This document shows, in pieces, positions 1-8,175 of a stretch of 64,000 bases of DNA. Both the position numbers and the translations under genes were made by a program. The stretch lies in NCBI RefSeq assembly GCF_035270045.1, contig NZ_DATFIP010000030.1:1-64000 (forward strand), read 5' to 3'. Each line of letters opens with the position of its first letter. The first letter of the stretch is position 1. The notes beneath the pieces are model-generated. The model ran no database searches, had not been told where the DNA came from, and saw only the letters and a list, made by a program, of their open reading frames with translations. This stretch comes from Salibaculum sp035270045. Lineage in GTDB: Bacteria; Pseudomonadota; Alphaproteobacteria; Rhodobacterales; Rhodobacteraceae.

Positions 1-1284
1 TTCTTCGCTTTCGCCGGTGCGGCGGCTGGTCAGTTCGACCACGCCGTTCTTGAGCCCGCGCGGCCCCACGGTGATCCGCCAGGGCAGGCCGATCAGGTCC
101 ATCGTGGCGAACTTGCCGCCGGCGCGTTCATTGCGGTCGTCGTAAAGCGGTTCCAGCCCCAGGGCGGTGATGGCGTCATGCAGGCTTTCGCAGGCGGCAT
201 CGGCCTCTGCATCCCCCTGCTTGAGGTTGACGATCCCGCAATGGAACGGCGTGACCCCCTCGGGCCAGATGATGCCGTTGTCGTCATGGCTGGCCTCGAT
301 GATGGCGCCCAGCAGGCGGCTCACACCGATCCCGTGCGATCCCATGTGCACCGGCACCGGCTTGCCGTCATGGCCCTGCACGGTGGCGCCCATGGGCTCG
401 GAATACTTGGTGCCGAAATAGAAGATCTGGCCGACCTCGATGCCGCGGGCAACGCGGCGGCGCTTTTCGGGGACTTCGGCAAACTTGGTCTCGTCATGGG
501 TTTCGTCGGTGCGCGCATAGCGGCTGGTGAATTCCTCCAGAACCGCGCGGCACTGGGCCTTGTCGTCGTAGTCGATCTCGCGGTTGCCGAACTTCAGCTC
601 GGTGATCTCGCTGTCGTAGAACACCTCCGATTCCCCGGTCTCGGCCAGCACCAGGAATTCATGGGTGTCATCGCCGCCGATCGGGCCGCTGTCCGCACGC
701 ATCGGGATCGCCTGAAGGCCCATGCGTTCGTATGTGCGCAGGTAGCTGACCAAATGGCGGTTGTAGGCGTGCAGCGCATCCTCGCGCGTCAGGTCGAAGG
801 TATAGCCGTCCTTCATGTAGAATTCGCGGCCGCGCATGACGCCGAAGCGGGGGCGGACCTCGTCGCGGAACTTCCACTGGATCTGGTAGAGCGTCAGCGG
901 CAGGTCCTTGTAGCTGCTCACGTGCGCGCGGAAGATATCCGTGACCATCTCCTCGGCGGTGGGGGTATAAAGCAGGTCGCGTTCGTGCCGGTCCTGCATC
1001 CGCAGCATTTCGCGGCCATAGTCATCGTAGCGTCCGCTTTCGCGCCACAGGTCCGCCGGCTGCAGGATCGGCATCTGCAGCGCGATATGCCCGGCGCGGG
1101 CCTGTTCCTCGTGGACGATGTCCTCGATCTTGCGCAGCACCTTGAAGCCCAGCGGCAGCCAGGAATAGATGCCCGCCGCCTGTTGCCGGATCATGCCCGC
1201 GCGCAGCATCAGGCGGTGGCTGACGATCTGGGCCTCCGACGGGGTCTCTTTCAGGACGGGCAGGAAATAGCGGGTCAGGCGCAT
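1..1284 (-). CDS. proS: Prolyl-tRNA synthetase (C-terminal end missing)
   Basis: Charges tRNA-Pro with proline in the cytoplasm. The 428 visible codons run from ATG at 1284 off the left edge. They contain the class II core: motif 2 (QWKFRDEVRPRFG, about residues 134-146), motif 3 (GSHGIGVSRLLG) and the start of the anticodon-binding domain. Motif 2 and motif 3 are separated by far less sequence than in E. coli ProS, so the INS editing domain is absent, as is usual for the short alphaproteobacterial ProS of about 440-450 residues. Only the last 20 or so residues should be missing. It is transcribed away from the next gene, and the 129-base gap between them must hold both promoters. Confidence 0.96.
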   Translation of the reverse strand, partial: MRLTRYFLPVLKETPSEAQIVSHRLMLRAGMIRQQAAGIYSWLPLGFKVLRKIEDIVHEEQARAGHIALQMPILQPADLWRESGRYDDYGREMLRMQDRHERDLLYTPTAEEMVTDIFRAHVSSYKDLPLTLYQIQWKFRDEVRPRFGVMRGREFYMKDGYTFDLTREDALHAYNRHLVSYLRTYERMGLQAIPMRADSGPIGGDDTHEFLVLAETGESEVFYDSEITELKFGNREIDYDDKAQCRAVLEEFTSRYARTDETHDETKFAEVPEKRRRVARGIEVGQIFYFGTKYSEPMGATVQGHDGKPVPVHMGSHGIGVSRLLGAIIEASHDDNGIIWPEGVTPFHCGIVNLKQGDAEADAACESLHDAITALGLEPLYDDRNERAGGKFATMDLIGLPWRITVGPRGLKNGVVELTSRRTGESEE

Positions 1285-1413
1285 CGGTCTCTCCGGGTCT
1301 TGGTCCCTCGCCCATACGCCAAGCGCCAGACCCGGACAAGGGCGGCGGCTTTATCCGGAGCCGGCTTTGGCCCATAGTCGCCCGGACGGGCACAGACCGC
1401 GCAAAGGAGGGAC

Positions 1414-2733
1414 ATGACAGACAAGACCCCGCCCAAGGACCTGCTCGACTGGCTCGGCGTCACCAATGCGCCACGCTGGACCCGCAGCCGATGGCTCGGA
1501 ACGGCAACCTCGGTCTTTCTGGCGCTGCTGATCGGCGGCGCGTATCTCGCCGCCCTGGGGCTGATCTACGGCGTCCTGTTCGGCGGGCAAGAAGCCGGCT
1601 TCGGCACCGGTACAGTCATCGTCGCCCTGCTCGGCGCGCCGTTTCTGGTCTGGTCCACGCTCATCAAGCAGGAGACGGTGAAATACCAGAAAGAAGGCCA
1701 CATCACCGAGCGCATCTCGAAGGCGGTGGAGCAACTGGGCGAGGAAAAGACCGTCAAGCGCAACGGGGGCGAGGTCACCGTCCCCAACATCGAGGTGCGC
1801 ATCGGCGGGCTGCTGTCGCTCGAACGCATCGCCCAGGACAGCACGCAGAACGACAAGGGCCGCGACCACGTGCGGGTGATGGAAGTCCTCTGCGCCTATG
1901 TGCGGGAGAACGCCCCGGCGGGCGACGCGCGCGACTTTCCCCTGCCGGAGTGGGAGTCCTTGCCCGACGACGCGACCGAGGCGGCGCGCGCGGTGCATGA
2001 GGCATGGCGGAAAACGCGCTTTGGTGATCCAGCCGATCCCTTCACAAACCCCAACGCCCGCGACTGGGCGCAAAGCCTGCCCGGCCCCCGCGCCGATATC
2101 GCGCTGGCTCTGCAGATCATCGGCCGCCGCACCCCGGATCAGCGGCAGGTCGAGGCCCGTTGGGGCGCCACCGCCTCGCCAACGGCAGACTGGGTCTTCA
2201 ACACGCCCTGCCCGGAATTGGCCGAGCCAGAGAACGAAGCCCGCCACGGCAAGGAGACGCTCGACGCCTACATGGCCGAGTTGGCCGCGTGGAAGCGCCA
2301 GATCGCCGGCTATCAAGGCTACCAACTCGACCTGCGCGGCACCAACCTGCAAGCCGCCGACCTCCGGGCCCTGGCCCTCTCCGGGGCGAACCTCAGCGAG
2401 GCGCGGATGGAGGGGGCGGACCTCTTCCAGGCGCGGATGGAGGGGGCGATCCTCTGGAAGGCGCGGATGGAGGGGGCGGAAAATCTGACCGCAGCCTTGC
2501 TGCGCGCCGCTGCGCTCAGGTTTTTCGATTATAGTAGCGTGCCCTTCACGCAAGAGCAGGTCAACGCCATGTTCGGCGATGCCAGCGTGACCCTGCCCGA
2601 GGGGATCGCCCGCCCTGACAAATGGCCGGCGTGCGAATTGCCTTGGGGTGGCGAGCACGCCTTCGACACCGAATGGCGCAAGTGGCGGGCCGACCCCGAC
2701 GGCTACACCCCGCCGCCGTCGCCCGGGGGCTGA
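1414..2733 (+). CDS. Membrane-anchored pentapeptide-repeat protein
   Basis: A 439-residue protein with two hydrophobic segments near the N-terminus (about residues 28-57 and 64-83), a soluble middle region and a short pentapeptide-repeat array at about residues 305-360 (A[DN]LxE-like units such as LRGTNLQAADL and ALSGANLSEA). Three near-identical units (ARMEGADLFQ, ARMEGAILWK, ARMEGAENLT) end the array. Pentapeptide repeats form a right-handed quadrilateral beta-helix; no enzymatic motif is visible. The ATG follows a good GGAGG-type ribosome site (AAAGGAGGGAC). Similar membrane/pentapeptide proteins are common in Rhodobacteraceae and have no known function. Predicted location is the inner membrane with the repeat domain in the cytoplasm (inference). 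Confidence 0.85.
   Translation: MTDKTPPKDLLDWLGVTNAPRWTRSRWLGTATSVFLALLIGGAYLAALGLIYGVLFGGQEAGFGTGTVIVALLGAPFLVWSTLIKQETVKYQKEGHITERISKAVEQLGEEKTVKRNGGEVTVPNIEVRIGGLLSLERIAQDSTQNDKGRDHVRVMEVLCAYVRENAPAGDARDFPLPEWESLPDDATEAARAVHEAWRKTRFGDPADPFTNPNARDWAQSLPGPRADIALALQIIGRRTPDQRQVEARWGATASPTADWVFNTPCPELAEPENEARHGKETLDAYMAELAAWKRQIAGYQGYQLDLRGTNLQAADLRALALSGANLSEARMEGADLFQARMEGAILWKARMEGAENLTAALLRAAALRFFDYSSVPFTQEQVNAMFGDASVTLPEGIARPDKWPACELPWGGEHAFDTEWRKWRADPDGYTPPPSPGG
2401..2490 (+). repeat. Three 30-bp tandem repeats inside the pentapeptide gene
   Basis: Units begin at 2401, 2431 and 2461. The first 18 bases of each unit (GCGCGGATGGAGGGGGCG) are identical and the remaining 12 diverge. Each unit encodes two pentapeptides, so gain or loss of a unit would keep the reading frame. 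Confidence 0.85.
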
Positions 2734-2846
2734 CGCGGGCGATCACGCGGTCTGACGGCTGCGTGAGCGGGGTGAGCCGGATCGCCGCACCCCGCGTATC
2801 CCGGGCGTTGTCACCAAGGCAGCGACCAACCAAAGGGACCGATACC

Positions 2847-3362
2847 ATGACATTCCTCAAGACAACCGCCCTGGGCGCCGTGGCCGCCCTCGGCCTCGCC
2901 GCCTCCGCCAGCGCCCAGTCCATCGTCGAGATCGCCGCGGGCGACGACCGCTTTTCCACGCTCGTCGCCGCCGTTCAGGCCGCCGACCTGGCCGAGACGC
3001 TCTCGGGCCCCGGCCCCTTCACGGTCTACGCCCCGACCAACGCCGCCTTCGAGGCGCTGCCCGAGGGCACCGTCGAGACCCTGCTGGAGCCCGAGAACAA
3101 GGACCAGCTGACCAACGTCCTGCTCTATCATGTCGATGACCGCGACCTGCGCTCCTCGGGCTTCGCGTCCGGGCCGAACTACTACAAGCCGCTGCTGACC
3201 TCTCAGCGGCTGTGCATCACCCCCGGCGCCGACGGGGTGACCATCGCCGACGGCACCGGAGAAACGGCAAATGTCGTCACCGCCGACATCGCCGCCGACA
3301 ACGGCGTGATCCACGTGATCGACAAGGTTTTGCTGCCCGGCACGCGCCCGGCCTGCCACTAG
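2847..3362 (+). CDS. Secreted fasciclin (FAS1) domain protein
   Basis: A 171-residue protein with a clear Sec signal peptide (MTFLKTTALGAVAALGLAASASAQ, split here as MTFLKTTALG plus AVAALGLAASASAQ; cleavage after ASA). A single FAS1 domain fills the rest: FTVYAPTNAAFEALP is the H1-type motif and the family-typical NGVIHVIDKVLLP closes the domain. FAS1 domains mediate adhesion or matrix contacts; a periplasmic or extracellular role is inferred. The downstream hairpin ends the transcript. The start at 2847 is chosen because the signal peptide begins there; the open frame extends further upstream without coding character. Confidence 0.9.
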   Translation: MTFLKTTALGAVAALGLAASASAQSIVEIAAGDDRFSTLVAAVQAADLAETLSGPGPFTVYAPTNAAFEALPEGTVETLLEPENKDQLTNVLLYHVDDRDLRSSGFASGPNYYKPLLTSQRLCITPGADGVTIADGTGETANVVTADIAADNGVIHVIDKVLLPGTRPACH

Positions 3363-3383
3363 GCGATCAGTCGCCACACCCGG

Positions 3384-3415
3384 CCCCGGCGCAGCCCCGC
3401 GCCGGGGTCTTTTTC
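3384..3415 (+). terminator. Rho-independent terminator of the fasciclin gene
   Basis: Perfect 9-bp stem CCCCGGCGC (3384-3392) with GCGCCGGGG (3399-3407), a 6-base loop, followed by TCTTTTTCTT. Confidence 0.85.
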
Positions 3416-3483
3416 TTGCAACGCGCCGCATGAACCGCCAAGTAGTCGGCCAACGACCCAGTGGATCATGATCGGAAGCTGCC

Positions 3484-4611
3484 ATGGCGCTCGCCCCCCG
3501 CGAACAGGTAAAGTACTGGAGCATCGCCGCAGCGGTTTTCATCGCCGTCCTGTGGTTTCTTGGCGATGTGCTGCTGCCCTTCGTGCTGGGTGGGGCGGTG
3601 GCCTATTGCCTTGACCCCATCGCCGACCGGCTGCAGCGCGCGGGGCTGAGCCGCATCGCCGCGACCATCCTCATCACCCTTGTCGCGTTGATCATCTTCG
3701 TGGTCGGCCTTCTGCTGATCCTGCCCTCGCTGATCAACCAGGCCGGGCAGCTGATCCAGCAGATCGGCCAGCTGATCCAGAACGCGCCTCAACTCTTCGA
3801 CCGATTTGAGGCCTGGCTGACCACTCAGTTCCCCGCCATAGACCTGGAATCCGAGGCCATCCGCAAGCAGCTTGGCAACCTCGGGAACGCTGTGCAGGCC
3901 TCGGGCGGGACAGTGCTCAACTCGATCCTGTCATCGGCGCTCAACCTCATCAACCTGGCCGTTCTGGTGGTGATCGTGCCCGTGGTCACATTCTACCTGC
4001 TGATGGACTGGGACCGCATGGTGAACCGCATCGACGAGTTGCTGCCGCGCGACCATGCCCCCATGGTGCGCAACCTGGCGGGCGAGATCGACCGCACGCT
4101 GGCCTCTTTCATCCGCGGACAGGGCACGGTCTGCCTGGTGCTGGGCACCTACTATGCCGTGGCGCTCATGCTGGCGGGGCTGAACTATGGCCTTATCATC
4201 GGTTTCGTGGCCGGGCTCATCTCCTTCATCCCCTACGTCGGCGCGCTGGTCGGCGGAGTGCTGGCCATCGGCGTGGCCCTGATCCAGTGGTGGTCGGGCA
4301 CCGAGGTCGTGGACGGCGAGACCGTCCAGACCGGGATCAACTGGCTACGCATCGCCATCGTCGGGGCGATCTTCATGTTCGGCCAATTCTTCGAGGGGAA
4401 TATCCTGACGCCGAACCTGGTCGGCCAGTCCGTGGGTCTGCACCCGGTCTGGCTGATCCTGGCGCTGTCGATCTTCGGATCGCTCTTCGGGTTCGTGGGG
4501 ATGCTGGTGGCTGTGCCGGTGGCCGCCATGCTGGGCGTTGTCGCGCGCTTCCTGATCGCGGAATACAAGGGCGGGCGGCTCTACCAGGGGCTATCGGGCA
4601 GGGACGAGTGA
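3484..4611 (+). CDS. AI-2E family transporter (PerM/YdiK-type permease)
   Basis: A 375-residue polytopic inner-membrane protein. Hydrophobic segments lie at about residues 14-45, 57-85, 150-175 and in a C-terminal block of several helices, with a large soluble stretch after the third segment, the typical layout of the PF01594 family. The family is named for autoinducer-2 export by TqsA, but most members have no shown substrate, so a quorum-sensing role should not be assumed. Its stop codon overlaps the start of hdaA by one base (TGATG), so the two are translationally coupled. This permease-HdaA order recurs in alphaproteobacteria (established knowledge, recalled rather than checked). Confidence 0.88.
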   Translation: MALAPREQVKYWSIAAAVFIAVLWFLGDVLLPFVLGGAVAYCLDPIADRLQRAGLSRIAATILITLVALIIFVVGLLLILPSLINQAGQLIQQIGQLIQNAPQLFDRFEAWLTTQFPAIDLESEAIRKQLGNLGNAVQASGGTVLNSILSSALNLINLAVLVVIVPVVTFYLLMDWDRMVNRIDELLPRDHAPMVRNLAGEIDRTLASFIRGQGTVCLVLGTYYAVALMLAGLNYGLIIGFVAGLISFIPYVGALVGGVLAIGVALIQWWSGTEVVDGETVQTGINWLRIAIVGAIFMFGQFFEGNILTPNLVGQSVGLHPVWLILALSIFGSLFGFVGMLVAVPVAAMLGVVARFLIAEYKGGRLYQGLSGRDE

Positions 4612-5279
4612 TGGCCGAACAGCTTGCCTTCGACTGGCCCCGGCAGGACCGCATGGGGGCCGATACCTTCTTCGTGTCCGAGGCGAATGCCGAGGCCCAC
4701 GCCCTTGTCACCATGCCCGCCGCCTGGCCCGAGTCCAAGCTGGCCCTGAGCGGCCCGCGCGGGGCGGGCAAGACGCACCTGGCGCGGCTGTTCGCCGATC
4801 GCAACGGGGCACCCGTACTGAATGCCCCCGATATCGATCCCGCTGCCCCCTTGCCCGATGGCCCTCTGGTGATCGAGGATGGCGACCGGCTGCCGCAATC
4901 CGCCCAGGAGTGGCTGTTTCATACCCACAACCACATGCGCGCCCGCGCCCTGCCGCTCCTGTTGACCGGACAGACACCGCCCAACCGCTGGCCGATCACC
5001 CTGCCCGACCTGGCCTCGCGTCTGTCGGCGACCACCTGCGTGGCAATCGCCGACCCGGACGAGCGCCTGCTGGACGCGGTGCTCATGAAGCAGTTCCAGG
5101 ACCGCCAGATCGCCCCCACGCCCGAGGCCGTGACCCTGCTGCGCAAGCACATCGACCGGTCCTTCCAGGGCGCCATCGAGGCAGTGGCCGCGCTGGACCG
5201 GGCCGCAATGGACGAAAGGCGCGCCGTCAACCGGGCACTCGTCCAGCGCATCATGGACATCGCCCCGCGGTCGGGGTGA
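4611..5279 (+). CDS. hdaA: HdaA-like DnaA regulatory inactivator (AAA+)
   Basis: A 222-residue DnaA-like ATPase lacking the DnaA N-terminal and DNA-binding domains. The N-terminal QLAFDW fits the beta-clamp-binding motif that tethers Hda to DNA polymerase. A Walker A GPRGAGKTHLARLF lies at about residues 48-61 and a degenerate Walker B (PLVIEDGD) near residue 85; a lid region with an arginine-finger-type end follows. Hda with the clamp stimulates ATP hydrolysis by DnaA and so prevents re-initiation. The canonical acidic Walker B is weak, as in other HdaA. It overlaps the permease stop by one base and is followed after 42 bases by ppk. Confidence 0.85.
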   Translation: MAEQLAFDWPRQDRMGADTFFVSEANAEAHALVTMPAAWPESKLALSGPRGAGKTHLARLFADRNGAPVLNAPDIDPAAPLPDGPLVIEDGDRLPQSAQEWLFHTHNHMRARALPLLLTGQTPPNRWPITLPDLASRLSATTCVAIADPDERLLDAVLMKQFQDRQIAPTPEAVTLLRKHIDRSFQGAIEAVAALDRAAMDERRAVNRALVQRIMDIAPRSG

Positions 5280-5321
5280 TAGTGTCATCCTTCTGTAACC
5301 CCGACCCGTCACAAGGCCCGC

Positions 5322-7490
5322 ATGACTCAGGCAGATTTCCTCCGCTCCGATTTTCCGGCCCCCGTCACCCCAGAAGGCGAGGTGACCGGCCCGGACCGGT
5401 TCTACAACCGCGAACTCAGCTGGCTGGGCTTCAACTGGCGGGTGCTGGAAGAGGCCGAGAACCGCCGCGTCCCGCTTCTGGAGCGGCTGCGCTTCCTGTC
5501 GATCTCGGCCACCAACCTGGATGAATTCTACACCGTCCGCGTTGCCGGCCTGCGCGAACTGGTGCGCGGTGGGCACCAGACCCCCTCGGTCGACGGGCTC
5601 ACCCCGACCGAGCAACTGGCCCTGATCGACCTGGACGCGCGCCAGTTGCTGGCTCGCCAGCAGACGGTTCTGGAAGACCTGCGCGCCGAGATGGAAACCG
5701 AGAAGATTGCCATACTGGCGCGCAAGGACCTGACCAAGGCCGATCGTGCCTACCTGCGGGATGTCTTCCTGAACAAGGTCTTCCCGGTGCTGTCCCCCCT
5801 GGCCATCGACCCCGCGCACCCCTTCCCCTTCCTGCCAAACGAGGGCTTTGCGCTTGCGCTGGAACTGGAACGCGACGCGGACAAGCGTCCGCTGCGCGCG
5901 CTGCTGCCCGTGCCGCACCAGATCGACCGGTTCGTGTCCCTGCCCGCCGAGGACGGCCACCGATTCCTGCCGCTCGAAGAGGTGCTGCTGGAAAACCTGG
6001 CCAGCCTTTTTCCCGGCTACAGCTTCAAGGGGTCCTGCGCCTTTCGCGTGCTGCGCGACAGCGATCTCGAGGTCGAGGACGAGGCAGAGGACCTGGTGCG
6101 CGAATTCGAGGTGGCACTGAAACGCCGCCGCCGCGGCGAGGTGGTGCGCATGAAGATGTCGGCCGGCGCCCCGGCGACGCTGAAATCGCTCATCATGCGC
6201 GAGTTGCATGTCACCGAGGGCGAGGTCGTCGAGGTCGACGGCGTCATCGGCATAGGCGACCTGAGCGAACTGGTGCTGGACGAACGCCCCGATCTGCTTT
6301 GGAAACCCTTCTCGCCGCGCGTGCCCGAACGGGTGACGGATTTCGACGGCGACATGTTCGCGGCGATCCGGCAGAAGGACATGCTGCTGCACCACCCCTA
6401 TGAAACCTTCGACATGGTGGTGCGCTTCCTGACGCAGGCCGCGCGCGATCCGGACGTGGTCGCCATCAAGCAGACCCTTTACAGGACCTCGCGAAAATCG
6501 CCCATCGTCGAGGCGCTCTGCGAGGCCGCCGAGGACGGCAAGTCGGTCACCGCACTGGTGGAGCTGAAGGCGCGTTTCGACGAGGCCGCGAACATCCGCC
6601 AATCGCGCAGGCTGGAACGGGCCGGGGCACACGTCGTCTATGGCTTCCTCGACCTCAAGACCCATGCCAAGATTTCCACCGTTGTCCGGCGCGAGGGCGA
6701 CCAGCTTGTCACCTATACCCATTACGGCACCGGCAATTACCACCCGATCACCGCCAAGATCTACACCGACCTGAGCCTGTTCACCTGCGATGCCGCGCTG
6801 GGGCGCGATGCGACCAAGGTGTTCAATTACCTGTCGGGCTACGTCCAGCCGGAGAACCTGGAAAACCTCGCCATCTCGCCCACGACGCTGAAACCCCGCC
6901 TGATCGAGATGATCCGGGCCGAGGCCGAACACGCCCGCAAAGGCAAACCGGCGGCGATCTGGGCCAAGATGAATTCGGTGATCGAGGAGGACGTGATCGA
7001 TGCACTTTACGAGGCCAGCCAGGCCGGCGTGAAGATCAGCCTTGTCGTGCGCGGCATCTGCGGGCTGCGCCCCGGCATCGAGGGGCTGTCCGAGAACATC
7101 CGCGTCAAGTCCATCGTCGGGCGCTTCCTGGAGCATTCCCGGATCGTCTGCTTTGCCAACGGTGCCGGGCTGCCGCATGACAAGGCGCGGGTCTTCATGT
7201 CCTCGGCCGACTGGATGGGGCGCAACCTCAATCGCCGGGTCGAGACCCTGGTCGAGATCACGAACCCCACGGTGAAGTCGCAGATCGTCGGCCAGATCAT
7301 GGCCGCAAACCTGGCCGACATCGCGCAAAGCTGGGTGATGAAGCCCGACGGACACTTCGTACGCGCCGAGAAAACCGAGGGCGCATTCGCCTTCAACTGC
7401 CACCGCTTTTTCATGGAGAACCCCTCGCTGTCGGGGCGGGGATCGGCGGGTGCCGGTGACGTGCCGAAACTGACACATGCCGAGGATTGA
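5322..7490 (+). CDS. ppk: Polyphosphate kinase 1
   Basis: Polymerises the gamma phosphate of ATP into polyphosphate. At 722 residues it is full length. Signatures are the N-terminal FYNRELSWLGFNWRVLEEA, the central KQTLYRTS, and the catalytic region LKTHAKISTVV with the autophosphorylated histidine at about residue 448, then YTHYGTGNYHP. The C-terminal PLD-like domain contains VVRGICGLRPG and the NLNRRVETL motif. It starts 42 bases after hdaA. The partner exopolyphosphatase lies 1.2 kb downstream on the same strand but is separated from it by three small membrane-protein genes and by an AT-rich intergenic patch. Confidence 0.96.
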   Translation: MTQADFLRSDFPAPVTPEGEVTGPDRFYNRELSWLGFNWRVLEEAENRRVPLLERLRFLSISATNLDEFYTVRVAGLRELVRGGHQTPSVDGLTPTEQLALIDLDARQLLARQQTVLEDLRAEMETEKIAILARKDLTKADRAYLRDVFLNKVFPVLSPLAIDPAHPFPFLPNEGFALALELERDADKRPLRALLPVPHQIDRFVSLPAEDGHRFLPLEEVLLENLASLFPGYSFKGSCAFRVLRDSDLEVEDEAEDLVREFEVALKRRRRGEVVRMKMSAGAPATLKSLIMRELHVTEGEVVEVDGVIGIGDLSELVLDERPDLLWKPFSPRVPERVTDFDGDMFAAIRQKDMLLHHPYETFDMVVRFLTQAARDPDVVAIKQTLYRTSRKSPIVEALCEAAEDGKSVTALVELKARFDEAANIRQSRRLERAGAHVVYGFLDLKTHAKISTVVRREGDQLVTYTHYGTGNYHPITAKIYTDLSLFTCDAALGRDATKVFNYLSGYVQPENLENLAISPTTLKPRLIEMIRAEAEHARKGKPAAIWAKMNSVIEEDVIDALYEASQAGVKISLVVRGICGLRPGIEGLSENIRVKSIVGRFLEHSRIVCFANGAGLPHDKARVFMSSADWMGRNLNRRVETLVEITNPTVKSQIVGQIMAANLADIAQSWVMKPDGHFVRAEKTEGAFAFNCHRFFMENPSLSGRGSAGAGDVPKLTHAED

Positions 7491-7516
7491 CGCGGAATTC
7501 AATTTTTATGTAATTT

Positions 7517-7532
7517 TATCAAATACTTGATA
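7517..7532. promoter_or_regulatory. AT-rich palindrome between ppk and the DUF1328 gene
   Basis: TATCAA-ATAC-TTGATA is a perfect 6+6 inverted repeat in an island of A+T (7500-7538) that stands out from the GC-rich surroundings. It could be a repressor operator with promoter elements for the small-gene operon that starts at 7636. Its half-sites are in the opposite orientation to an FNR box (TTGAT-N4-ATCAA), so FNR is not proposed. Confidence 0.45.
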
Positions 7533-7635
7533 TATACCTCATCCCCGGCCCCCTTGATGATTTCACGGCCGGTACGCAGATTCGAACGGAGGGCGGCGCC
7601 CTTCAGGCGCGGCCTAGACGAAAGGAGGTCCGATC

Positions 7636-7809
7636 ATGCTTGGATGGGCCCTTACATTCCTCGTGGTGGCGATTATCGCCGGCGTGCTCGGTTTCGGGGG
7701 CGTTGCGGTGGTTTCCGCAGAGATCGCGCAGATCATCTTCGTGGTGTTCCTCGCGCTTTTCATCGTCGCCATGATTTCCCGCGCCGTGCGCGGCCGACCG
7801 CCGCTCTAG
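7636..7809 (+). CDS. DUF1328 small membrane protein
   Basis: A 57-residue protein, MLGWALTFLV at the start, with two predicted membrane helices (about 4-24 and 29-48) separated by GGVAVVSAEIA, which is diagnostic for DUF1328 (YtjA family). The start is fixed by a perfect ribosome-binding site, AAAGGAGGT at 7621-7629. Members of this family are frequently stress- or stationary-phase-induced, but their biochemical role is unknown. It begins a run of three small envelope genes between ppk and ppx. Confidence 0.85.
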   Translation: MLGWALTFLVVAIIAGVLGFGGVAVVSAEIAQIIFVVFLALFIVAMISRAVRGRPPL

Positions 7810-7839
7810 GCGTTTCACGACACCGCCAATCGAAAACAA

Positions 7840-7859
7840 CGCTCCCGCCAGCGGGAGCG
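7840..7859 (+). other. Intercistronic hairpin
   Basis: CGCTCCCGC (7840-7848) pairs perfectly with GCGGGAGCG (7851-7859) across a CA loop. No U-run follows, so it is more likely an mRNA-stabilising or attenuating hairpin between the DUF1328 and DUF883 genes than a full terminator. Confidence 0.6.
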
Positions 7860-7878
7860 CACCCGAAAGGAGCGAGAA

Positions 7879-8175
7879 ATGGCTTCCAAGGAAGAGCTTG
7901 AAGAGCAATTGCAGACTGCGCGCCAAGACATTGCGACCCTGACCGCCATGGCCGGTGAAACCGCCCGGGACCAGGTGCGCAACGGGGCCGACCAGGCCCG
8001 CGCGCAGGTCGACGGCCTCTCGGCCGAGACCCGTGCACTGTACGACTCGGCCCGTGGCGAGGGCGCCCGCCTGCGCCGCAATACCGCGGAACAGGTCCAG
8101 TCGCATCCGCTCGCCTCGACCGGGCTGGCCTTTGCCGCCGGTGTGGTGGTGGCCGGACTTCTGGCGCGGCGATGA
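7879..8175 (+). CDS. DUF883/ElaB-YqjD-type membrane-anchored protein
   Basis: A 98-residue protein: a long amphipathic, Glu/Gln/Arg-rich helix (residues 1-75, EELEEQLQTARQDI at the start) followed by a single C-terminal hydrophobic segment, TGLAFAAGVVVAGLLARR. This is the layout of E. coli ElaB/YqjD/YgaM, which are tail-anchored inner-membrane proteins induced by stress and able to associate with ribosomes. The ATG follows GAAAGGAGCG. The stop overlaps the next start (ATGA), so it is co-translated with the YqjE-like gene, mirroring the E. coli yqjD-yqjE order. Confidence 0.82.
   Translation: MASKEELEEQLQTARQDIATLTAMAGETARDQVRNGADQARAQVDGLSAETRALYDSARGEGARLRRNTAEQVQSHPLASTGLAFAAGVVVAGLLARR

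Noticed and set aside
178..1377. A 399-codon plus-strand open frame over proS
   Set aside because: The opposite strand encodes unmistakable ProS with motifs 2 and 3.
2401..2490. CRISPR-like tandem repeats
   Set aside because: Units of 30 bp lie in frame inside a coding sequence with no spacers; they encode pentapeptide repeats.
3484..4611. Quorum-sensing autoinducer-2 exporter
   Set aside because: Only the family name suggests it; no luxS or other AI-2 gene is visible and most family members are unassigned.
4581..7502. A 973-codon minus-strand open frame opposite hdaA and ppk
   Set aside because: It is a consequence of GC-rich codon use on the plus strand; ppk and hdaA show full family motifs, whereas the minus frame has no recognisable domain.
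7517..7532. FNR/CRP-type site
   Set aside because: The half-sites are ATCAA...TTGAT, the reverse order of the FNR consensus TTGAT...ATCAA.
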